Assembly (NCBI GenBank): GCA_947579605.1
Contig: OX388319.1
Location: forward strand, 3,782,001-3,846,000
Source: Athripsodes cinereus
Lineage: Eukaryota; Arthropoda; Insecta; Trichoptera; Leptoceridae
Length of the DNA stretch: 64,000 nucleotides
Direction of reading: 5' to 3'
Below, piece after piece: positions 45,905 through 57,900 of the stretch. Made by a program: the position numbers and the translations under genes. The notes beneath the pieces were generated by a model that was not told the DNA's origin, did not search any database, and worked only from the letters and a program-made list of their open reading frames with translations. Each line of letters opens with the position of its first letter. Position 1 is the stretch's first letter.

Positions 45905-48900
45905 AGTCGCAGTATCACAGAACAAATATGATAACACCATACAGTGGACACTGAATTGAAGAAAATCAACAGAAAATATTAACGTTATGGATACCATTAG
46001 GTAAGAGAACTCTTTATAATAGTTACAAGTTTAAAAAAAATGATAGTATTAATTTATTCAATAAAATATGGATAATGATAATAAAACGGGTGAAACTTAA
46101 CAAACCGATACAGAAATGGATGACACTGACACAGAAATGGATGACACTGACACAGAAATAGGTTACACTTGGCACATGTGCCCGTGTGATTTTGACGGAA
46201 GAAAATCCTGAGTAACAATTTGTGACATATTGAAAATAATAATAATAAACTCTTTATTGTCAAAATACATTCGAACAAAAGGTGTACATATTGCCTTGAG
46301 GCAATGTCTTCCAGTAAACCTAATACATTGTTTGATAAATATGTTTAATCATAAAGTCAGCTTAGATCAATAAAAATGCATAAGGCATATAAAACAGAAG
46401 GCGACAAAATATAATACACAATATTTGATAATGATTGAAGCAACAAATAATAATAAGTACTTGATGGTTAGTCTTACAACCCCAGACAGCACCAGTTGCT
46501 GGTATTAGGGGTTGTTCTATGTTTAATTTATTTTTTCATTATAGACACTCATCCGATAAATATTTATGTATATATTTCATAAATATATGATAGTAAGATT
46601 AATAGGTTGACTGTTTATGTAATAAACTGTGTGTATTTATTTTGCAGTATTTATTTATCCACATACAATGTGGGCACCAATTCTCCTCCTCAAGACTTGG
46701 GGGGGCTCCTGGACTTCCCAACACAAAATAGACACCGTCCCCTTCCGGATTTCTACGTCTTAGGGTAAGGAAAACTTTCTTATATTTCCAAAATACTATT
46801 TTAATCAAAATTGTTTATAAAATTTGGACTGAGACGAACGATGTGCACTATAATTATTGAAGTGATTGGATGACTGGTGATGTAATTTTGGACTGTTAAT
46901 TCAGAAATTAAGGTTTGGAATCTTTCCATTGCTGACATCCTCCACCTTTGTGTCTCAAGTATATTTTAAAAAACTGAAAAACAATATGCATTACAGTTTT
47001 TTCCAATAATTACATACTTACTTTTTTTTATTTATTTATTAAACTTACTTACCATCACAGCATTTTCCACTAGTGGGGTAGCCAATGAACCAACTACACG
47101 CAAAAAACATGCGAGTTGTCCTCTGTGCCAATAGAAGTTAAATATCGTAAACGTGTTGTTCAGCATAATACAAGATTCATCTGAGTTTGGGACTAGCTCG
47201 ATCTGTGTGAATTGTCTATGTATGTAAAAAAAAACCTGCCTCTTATAGGACACTCGAAAACTAACAAAATAGATTGGGAGACCTATTCTTTACCGGGCAC
47301 TTCACAGAAAATTTATCCAATGATTGATTACATTATTGAAAAAAGTTTATCTATTCACTTTGAAAGATTGTGTTAAAAGTTAGTTTAGATTAGTTTAGAT
47401 ATATTGCATCTAAGTGATTAATTTTTCCTCCATATATTGATTGTATTTAATGGGAATCTATTTTGTGAAAGATTACTTGCAATCAGTGTACAATAAGGAA
47501 TACTTACTTCTGATGGCCGAACAGCCCTTGTAGGACCTTTGCCTCCGAAACAATAGATCTCCAAGCCTTTCTATCTTGAGCAATGGACTGCCAGTCGTCT
47601 TTAGCATTGAGCTCCTCCAGATCTCGGTTGATGTTATCTAACAATCTTTGTCTTGGTCTGCCTAACGGTCTCCTGCCCTCGGGTATACCCTGCAGAATAT
47701 CATAAGGAATGTAGAATAAAAAATGAGAAATTGTCTGACATAACGTTTTTTTCAGTTTTCAAGAAGTGAAATCACAACCTCAAAATGTAGTAATGGACGC
47801 CATTTTCTCCGACCCGTGGACGATGAATGTGACTAAGATCCTTTCCAAGCAGCAGTATGTAAGAGCCAAGAGTATCAGACTGCAGGGACTGTTACTCTTG
47901 GTGTTCTGTCTGAGGAAACATCTCATCCATCTCAGGGATGTGGAGACACAATATATTAGGACAGGATTTGGTGGAATGTGGGTGAGTGAAATGCTGGACC
48001 ATTTTTTTGGATTTATCCCTAATGTTTTGTTGTTGAACTTGCTTGTTTGTTACGTGCAGTTGGTCCGCTAGTGACGTACTGAGAAGGACTATGATGGTAT
48101 CTTTGTATGTGGATGCTCTGTCTATTTATATTATCAAAGTACCTTTCTCAAGATTGGATAGGCAGTATATAATTAAATTAATTGTATATAATAAACTTAC
48201 ATATCATCCTTTACGTGGTATGTAAACTAAGGATATTCATGTTTGGCGTCATACCTCGTCAGTGCAGAATCAAAAATGTTTAATGTCTTAAGTATGAGTC
48301 TTCTGAACATCTTTGCCGATATGCCAATCATTTTGAATGTTTCATCTTTATTTGGCACGAAGAGAGAAATCTGTATGTCCTCTGTATGAAATTAGTACAC
48401 TGGCTAGTCAAACTTGCAAGGGATGCCATGATGATAAAAAATAAATAAATTAATATCTTATACAATATTTTCAATAACAATAGGAGAGACGATGGTCCTG
48501 GCTGGGACATGTTTTGAGAATGCCCAATGATAGTTGGCCAAAAAGAGCACTGTTCTTCCGTCCGCAGGGGTTCCGTCGGCCCGGGCGTCCCTCTTTCCCA
48601 ATAGACTGTTCCTATGACAATGATATCAGAGCGCAGGGAATGTCGTAGAAAGAGGTGGCGCAATTGGCGCAGAGACGCTCTGAATGGAGGAGGCTGGTTT
48701 CTGCCCTGTGCTCCCGAGAGGAATTTTGAGGGCGATGATGATGATGATGATGACAATATTTTCAAAATATCTGTCTTGCAAGGCACTTGTAAACTTAAAA
48801 ATAACAAAACAGTAGGAATCCTATTATATTCTGAAAACTTAACAATATCGTATAAATTATCACTGAATATTGATGGTAGGTATATAGATAATTTTTTACA

Positions 48901-51900
48901 CATGCTCTCTTTTTAACTGCCTTGTTTAAATGTGATACGACTTAATATTTTATCATATTGCAGGGCAACAAAGGTGCTGTGAGTGTGCGCTTCAGCATCT
49001 ATGGTTGCTCCATATGCGTAGTGAACTCCCACCTGGCTCCCCATGACCACCAACTGGAAGAGAGGGTGGCCGACTACAATAACATTGTACAGAACAATAC
49101 CTTCCACATCAAGGAGACTTCAAACATATTATTTCACGAGTAAGTTTGTTTTATAAGCTTAGGAAGAGTGAATGATGAAACTCTTAAAAAAATCTTTTAT
49201 ATGTTTATTATTTATTATTTTTTTTTTTAACGTGTCATCTGCTTAGAAATAAAACTCATTATCTGCACTTGATTGAAGTTATAAAACACTCTTTATTTTT
49301 CAGTTATCTCTTCTGGCTAGGAGATCTGAACTTCCGATTATCTGAGAAAGCTCCGGAATCTCCCGAACTAATCCTGAAATGGATTCAGGACGTTGAGAAG
49401 GATGACTACAGCAAACTCCTGCAGTATGATCAGTTGAGGAACGTGATGGCATCCGGAGAGGCCTTCTCGCAGATGACAGAGAACCCTCCTAGATTTCCAC
49501 CCACATACAAGTATGAAGTTGGATCTATGGAGTACGATATAAAGAAGTAAGCTATTTTTCATTGAGCTTTCAGGGGCCGTAGACAAACCGTACTTAGCGA
49601 TCGACTACATACAAATTTTCGACAATAACGCATAATTACACGGTACATGTAAGTAGTTTGTCGAAAATTTGTTTGTAGTCAATCGACAAGTGCGTGTTTG
49701 TCTAGGGGGTCAGCAATATATGTCTACCACTACATATATATCCTCCCATTTTATAAATATATATCTTTCTATCTGTTGCACTTGTATTAGTGTTAATGTA
49801 CTTTTTGTTTTGATTGTATTTACTTACACTTACATGTTTGAAATTAATTAGTTGTTAATTACTTCTTTTTTTCTACATTGTTTTCTTTATCTTGTATGCA
49901 TTATATCAGATTGTGGGTTCAATACTAGAACTGGACAACTCAAAATCAATAGTTTTGAGGTAATGGATAAATCATGATATTACACTCAGAAGGATAGTAA
50001 TTAATATTATATAATGTATATATTGGCAAACGTCTTGGCTGCGCAACATAAGAGACTGGACCGGGATGAGACATGTGGGGGAGCTGTTCCGGGTCGCGCA
50101 AGATAGAGAAGCCTTCGCCAGAGTGATTGCCAACGTCGGGGGGACCTGATACGGCACGAGAAGAAGAAGATGTATATATTATTGAAACACTTTGATTACA
50201 GTATAAGAAAGCCTCTCAATTCATAATTAATACTAGAAATTACTCAAAACAATAAAGGCAAACATTGGAAATATATAATTCAAAACGATTAAATTTTAGT
50301 TGTCTAGTTTTAGTATTGAACCCACGAGTTGTTTGTTTTGTTTTATTGTATTGTATGTAAAGGCTGATGCAGCTGTTTATTGTATGAAATAAATAAATAT
50401 GGCTAACATTTGATGATGATTATGTTGGATGATTTGTTTCCTTGGCAATTCTTAAACCAGTGATTTTACTTGGGCGTCCAACTTACCATTTTTTATGATA
50501 TATTTCAGGCGACGGCCCGCATGGACTGATAGAATTCTATACAAAGTAATTCCAAACGGTTACGATAATGTCACGCTTCAAGCTGAGCAACTGGAATATC
50601 ACAGTTTACCCCAATACACGATCAGCGATCATAAACCAGTAGTTGCGAAATTCAATATCAAGGTTGGTTTTAAACTAATATTTCTTCTATATGTCTTAAC
50701 CTCTTTGTGATAACTTTATGTTACTTAACGCATTAACTAATTTTCAATAACGTTAGTCATGATTGTTAATAAAAAGTGTTTATATTTTAATATATTCCTT
50801 CTTGTAAAGCGGGGAGATTATTAGCTGTACTGTGAGATTATTAGCTGTATTGAGAGTACTGTGGTGGTGTTTAGGTAGTAGAAATCCACAGCGAAATAAA
50901 TAAAACAAATGTTTTTTTTCCACTATTTGATTTATTTGACGAGAGAGACGTCTTTCGCCTTGTTAGGACATCCTAGAATAAAACATTTGTTTTAGTTATT
51001 TCGTTAGAGTATTAGCTTTTTTATACAGAGATATTTAGCAATACTTTTTTTATTTTCTGTTTCTAATTAATATAACTTCGTTGAGACAGGATCAGTGAAT
51101 TTTGAATGTAAAAACGGGGATTTGAGAAATAGAAAATGTCCTAGATTCACATATGGGTCAAATTCTCAGAGGCGGTCATCACATTATGAGTAAGAGAACT
51201 TGATGTGCGTTTGTGACAAATTGTATGATTGTGGAGGAAGGAAAAGATGTATGTTAGAACAGGTTGGTCGGATGTTTTATCTTTACAGCCTACATTATTT
51301 GAAATATGGCAAATAAAAGAAAACCAATAGTCTAGAACTTCGTTATAAACAGAAGTGTATAATTTCATTACTGACCGTCGCTTATTTACCCTATAATAAC
51401 TAATTATTTATTTATTCAAACTCTTTTGTACATACCATTTTTACTTTCCGTGTGTAAATATTACAGTGAATTTAACAAAAATACTATCTGTCTTACTTTG
51501 CACTAAGACGACTAACCGAGCATGGCTTTTATTTCTTTTTTTTTTGTTTTTAATTTTTTCATTTCATCACACATCACCACCTATTCTTCCACCAATAATC
51601 CTGTGCGTCTCTCAGGTTAGACAGAGGGAAATTTCCGTTAAGAGATTTGGACGAGGTCGTACACTCTTTGATGCTGAGATGGCGAATATGATACCTGAAG
51701 AAACCAACGTAAGTAAAATTGATGAAAACTTTACGTCTTTACGACTTTAAGTCTTTACGACAACAACTTAAATAGTACGGACGTATTTTTATAACTCCCA
51801 TATTATATATATTTTTAATTGTATTACAAGTCATAAAGAAGGAAACAAAAGTGATATAACTATAGTGTAAAACGCCGCGCATCTATTGATCATACTGTTA

Positions 51901-54900
51901 CAACTCAGCACTGATAACAAGGTACTCATATTCTACATATTAAATCATCATATGACGTATCATAATATATACAGTAGTGATAATAGTCAAGTATCAATAA
52001 TAATTAACTTATAAAGCGGGTAGCAAATTTATTTAGCTACTCTCAAACAGTAATATAATTACAACTTCTTGACTATCTGCACCACGGCCCCCGTAGCCGA
52101 GTTGGTTGAGGCGGCAGTAATATACTCAATTAGAAGGCGTGAGTTCAAACCACAGCGAAGTCACTACTTTTTTATCAAATTAGATAAGTAGTAATCAGCA
52201 GAACTATGGAAGTAAATCAACCACAGGTGCAAACCAGATCGAGAAAAAATAAAAATAATGGTTCACCATCGACATCTAGCGATATCAGAAACAAACAAAA
52301 AATATTCATCTCTCACGGAAATAAAATTAATAGAAACTCAACTGAAAGACGGTCATCACCATCTGGCGAGGGAAAAACGAAGCTCAATGACATTGCACAC
52401 AAAGGAGATACTATTGGCATAGATGACTCTTTAAAAGAATATCTTTCTGGCCTTCACAATAGTATAAATGACGTAAAGAATCAACTACTTACACAAAATC
52501 ATGACTTAATAACTAAAATGAATGAACTTACTAATAAACTTAATTTCATTGACGAATTGGTAGCTGAAAATACTTTACTTAAAGAAAGAATATGCAACCT
52601 TGAGAGCAAAGTCAACAGCTTGGAGTCTAGAGGTATGGTCCACAACGTCACAGAGATGGATTCATTTGCTAATGAAGTTGAAGAAAGAAGTAGAAGGAGG
52701 AACAATGTTATTGTCTGTAATATAGAAGAAAGTTCATTTAACAAGCATGAAGACATTTTAAGGGACGACCGATCTAGAGTCTACGACGTATTAAAGGAAG
52801 CTGATCAAACGATTTTATGTGCCGAACTTAAATGCTTTAGGTTAGGAAGAGTGAATAATAATAAACCTCGTCCTTTAAAAGTAATTCTTAAAAATTCGAA
52901 TCAAGTTGGCGAGATTTTGAAGAATCGAATGAAGCTGTCGGCAGATATTAAAATATACCGCGACCAGACTGTCATTCAAAGGAACCAGTATATTAAGTTG
53001 AAGGAGGAGCTAAATGCGAGAATCCAGAAAGGTGAAAACAATTTAATAATCAAATACATAAAAGGTAGCCCTAAAATTGTCAAAAATGACTATCCAAAAA
53101 ACTCCTTTGTTACTACCAGAATATCCGCGGCGTAAAAACAAAGCTTAGCGAGCTACGCCAATCCACGCCCTCTTTCGGGTACGATGTTATTCTACTGACG
53201 GAAACCTGGCTGGATTCTTGCATTGGTTCTTCCGAATTGGGATTAACTGATTATAATGTTTATAGAATGGATCGTAACCAATGTACGAGCAGCAAATTGA
53301 GGGGTGGAGGGGTCTTGATCGCTATCACTAAATCCCTACAGAGTAAAAAAATACCTATCAAGTCAAATAATATTGAACATATTTTTGTATCAGTCAAACT
53401 TGCACACGAAACATTTATATTTGGGTGTACTTACATACCACCTAATTCAGATATTACACTATACAAAAGCTATCACAGTGAAGTTGAATTTGTAAGATGT
53501 AAGCACAAAGGAGACAAACTTATATTGGTAGGTGATTTCAACTTACCTGACTGTAGATGGGAAACCGTGGAAGGACTGGGTGAAGATCAATCTTATATAA
53601 ATTTGCAAGTAGTTAATAATCTTAATAACGAAAAAGCTGCAGAGTTAGTAGACATGGCAAATTTTTATGGTCTTCAACAAATAAATAACACTACTAACAA
53701 TCAAGACAGAACTTTGGATCTAGTGTTTTCTTCTGATCCCGATAATACATCAGTGTGCAAATCCTCTTCAGTGTTGCTTCCGATAGATATCTTCCATCCC
53801 CCCCTCGATATTGTTGTTACGTCCCAATTGTATACTTTGAGACCAGAACCAACTGTTAAACTAAATTTCCATGGAGCCGATTATCTAGCTGTTAACAATT
53901 TCTTAAGGAGCATGGATTTTTCGTTTTTACAAGGGGATAATGATTTGAATAGCGTGGTCGATCAGTATTATGTCAATTTAAATACATGTATTGAGGAAAG
54001 TATCCCTAAGAAAAGTATTAAATACTCTAATTATCCCAAATGGTTCACTGCTGAACTAAAACATCTAGTTCTGAGAAAGAAATTGGCACATAGGAAATAT
54101 AAGGAAACCTCCACTGTTAGCGACTATAACTGCTTTTCTAAATTGCGAAGTGAATGCTCTTCTTTATCTAAGAAATGTTATACACAGCACATGGCATCCA
54201 TGGAGAATGGTTTACCTAAGGATTCTCAAGGTCTTTGGAGGTTTGTAAATTCAATGAGGGAAGATCGAGTCGAGATACCTACTAACCTTACATACAACAA
54301 TCATCATTCAAAATCACTTCAGGAGGCGGTGGATATATTCGCTTTGTTCTTCCAAAGTGTTTATGACTTGCCGGTCTCACACACCGACTTCGATTTTTCC
54401 TCCGATACGACCATTGATTTGCCCAACATCACAATTTCCACTGACGAGGTCAAAAGTGCGATACTTGAATTGGATGGCTCTAAAACAGCTGGTCCGGACG
54501 GCATTCCGAATGTTTTTATAAAGGGTTGTGCTGATATTTTGGCGGATCATTTTCAAAAACTATTTAATTTATCTTTGAAATCAGGAACTTTCCCAAGTCT
54601 TTGGAAAATAGGTTTTGTTTGTCCAATATTTAAAAAGGGTGAAAAAAACCTGGTCACTAATTACAGACCAATATGTATTCTATCCGCCATTCCTAAGCTT
54701 CTCGAATCTATCATAGTAAAAAAGGTTAGCCAAAGCATCAACAATATTATCACTACTTCACAGCATGGCTTTGTTCCTAATAAATCAACTCTTACTAACT
54801 TACTTATATATCATAATCATATAGTGAATGCCATTTCTGAGAGAGGTCAAGTCGACTCCATATACACTGACTTTTCCAAAGCCTTTGACAAAGTGTCACA

Positions 54901-57900
54901 CGACCTGCTACTACGAAAGTTAAGTGGGTATGGGGTCGGCGGTGTTATTCATCGTTGGTTGGAGAGTTATCTTAAAGATAGAGTTCTGAAAGTTAAGATC
55001 GGAAACTGTACCTCAAAGCCAATTTTTGCATATAGTGGGGTGCCGCAAGGATCGCACTTAGGACCAATATTGTTTAATATATTTGTAAACGACATAGTAA
55101 AGATTTTCGGAGATATAGAAGTTTTGCTGTTTGCGGACGATCTGAAGCTATATAAAACTATCAACAACTACAACGACTGCCTCACTTTGCAAAATAACTT
55201 AAATCATCTCAACAACTGGTGCAAAAAAAACAGTCTTAATCTTAATATAGCAAAATGTCAGGTCGTACGATTTTTTAAAACTAAATCTCATCTTACGTTT
55301 AATTATTCCATTGATAATGTTGAACTTGAATCTGTATCAGACATAAGAGACCTTGGAATAAAGTTCTCCGAGAATCTTACTTTTAACTCACACATAGAGG
55401 AAACTGTCGGCAGGGCGATGAGAGTCCTGGGTTTTGTATTTAGGTTAACGGTTGATTTGAAGTTGATTCAGTCTTATAGATTGCTGTTTGTATCCCTTGT
55501 AAGGCCATTGTTGGAATACAACTCGGTCCTATGGTCTCCCAACTACGCAGTTCATATCAATAGTATTGAAAGGGTGCAGAGGAAGTTTTTGAGGTTGATA
55601 AACTTCAAGAAAGGAATACCGATTGAAGACATTAATTATCCTGCCCTCATGGATGAATTTAAACTACTTAGCCTACAACACCGCAGAGAGATTAGCGATC
55701 TTTGTCTTCTCCACAAATTAATAAATGGAGCAATAAACTCCCCGGATCTTCTAGCACTCATTCAATTCAACGTCCCAACCAGGTGCACTAGACAGTCTGT
55801 GTTGTTTCGCGAACAGAATGCTAAAAACAACTATTTATTTCATTCACCAATGATTCGCATCCACAGACAAGGTAACCTGGTGAGTAACTTTACTGACATC
55901 GTTGCCGACAGTTTTCGCAAATTTAAATCTGACGTAATGAATTATTATTTTTCTCAAATGTAAACTGACATTGGGCTCTTTGGTTCGTTGGATAGAATGA
56001 TACATGCCTCATTTTATTGGAAGACGTTCCATCTCTATTTTTTTTTTTACTATTTAACATGCAAAAATTGAATTAAAATTGTGTTTTTCCTGTACATTTG
56101 ATCATGTATTCATCAACGTATTATATTATGACAGTTCATAGACAGTTCAATTTTTCTTTATTTTGTTGACACTTCATTTTTCTTTGTTTTTATACCAAAT
56201 ATTTATAACCATTCTATTTTTTAATAATCTAATTAATATAATTTGTTTTGTACTGTATTTATTGACATTCTAATCATCCTAATTGCATATTATCAAATTA
56301 TTATCTTTCTGATCGGATTTTTTTTTTTTATTATTTTGACATATTCATGCTTGTTTGAATTGATATTAATTAATGCAATTTTTTTTATCGTTGACATTTT
56401 GTTTCCTATTGACTTCTTATGTTTTGCTTTGTCCTTTTTTTATTATTGACTGTTGCTTCATTAATTTTTCACTTCAAATCTATGTAATAATGTATTCTTG
56501 ACTATTGTATCTGTTCGTGTTTGTTGTTTGTTATACTGCTTGATTAACATTAACATGTAAAAAGGCTCACGCCGTGTGTTGTAAAAATAAATAAATAAAA
56601 AACGAGTGTCGTCTGTGGTATGATTCGGAGCTTATTTATCAAAAGAATTGCTTTATTTTAATTCTAAATTGAATTTATTTTAAGTGGATCATGATCATAT
56701 GGATGGTAGCGTTGTTAAGTATATTGTCCAAAACTCACGTTTAAAAAACAGTTTAAAGAGTGTTTGAGAATTTGCGTGAATCCCATACGTGAGCATGTAA
56801 AGTTGTATGTATTTATTTTTTCTCAATTCCCAAAGAATAAGGATGGTCTCGAAAGTATAGTATGATAAAAGATAGATTTGTAAAAACAATACATGTTTTG
56901 GGTAAAAAATTTGCGCAATTATCTATTTACTTGCTATGTATTATGTACTTGCTGTGCACTGTATTAATATGTTTAAAAATTAAAGGCCAGCTCACTCCAT
57001 GATTGGTTAACTTGCTTTGCTTGGCTGCCTAGTACTTGGATGCAATGGATTTTGATTTTGAACTGTATTTGAGCTCTCCATAGAGAATTTGACAACTTAA
57101 GCTTTCAATGAATTTCAATAGGGGCCAGAATCGCAATTTTCGTCACACACATGACAAAAACAAACACAAATTTTTATAAATTTTCTTAATATTATTTCTT
57201 TGCAGGTATTCTCCAACTACACGGAACGTATTGTGACATTTAGTACTTCAGAAAAAGTCTTCTACATTGGAGATGCTGATTATGTGGCTAAATACACTCT
57301 AACCAGTGACATCACAGTTTACCCCAATGATTGGATTGGCGTGTATGAGGTAATAAGATATATTTATGATAATTGAATGTATGTTTAAATGTAATGGATT
57401 TAAATATACGATTGATGTATATATTTTTTAATTAATTTCTTGTATTTGTGTTTGAATTTTATTTTTTACTTAAACTGGAGTATAGTATTTTATTTTTTTT
57501 TATTTATTTATTTTCCAAAAATATAACATACAAAAAAAGTTATGTTATGTATTTTTATATTTTTGTGCATATTGTCTTTCCATATTCAAAATAGCATATG
57601 TATATAAATATATAAATTCTTGTCCTGGGCCTGGGTGTTACATGTATATGTTTAGTTCGTTTTACGTATGTGTATCATTGCATTAGTAACCATAAGATGA
57701 GATTCACATCATAATTAGGGACTAGCTCGATCCGTATAAATTATCTACACATGTTATATTATCTATCTATACTAATACCATCTCTCACAAGTGGGGTAGC
57801 CAGTAGGTTAACAATGTGTAATGAACAAGCATGTCGTCCTCTCTTTGTCATTAAAAATGAAACTTTGAATTTATTTATTTTATTTTTCAGGCTGATTTTG

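Larger units (their letters stand above)
52085..56602 (+). mobile_element. Full-length non-LTR retrotransposon (Jockey/CR1-like)
   Basis: Contains a tRNA-like leader (52094-52151), ORF1 (52206-53135), an overlapping ORF2 with endonuclease and RT (53090-55963), a ~640-base T-rich 3' UTR, and an AATAAATAAATAAAAAA tail. Both frames are free of internal stops, so the copy is young. It sits in intron 7 of the 5-phosphatase gene in sense orientation. The 5' boundary is uncertain and I could not find a target-site duplication. 3'-end relatives are at 6006-6090 and near 20405. Confidence 0.8.

Noticed and set aside
53237..53269. TTG at 53237 or ATG at 53267 as the LINE ORF2 start
   Set aside because: Both lie inside the endonuclease domain, downstream of NIRG and TETWLD; the frame is open and motif-bearing back to 53090.
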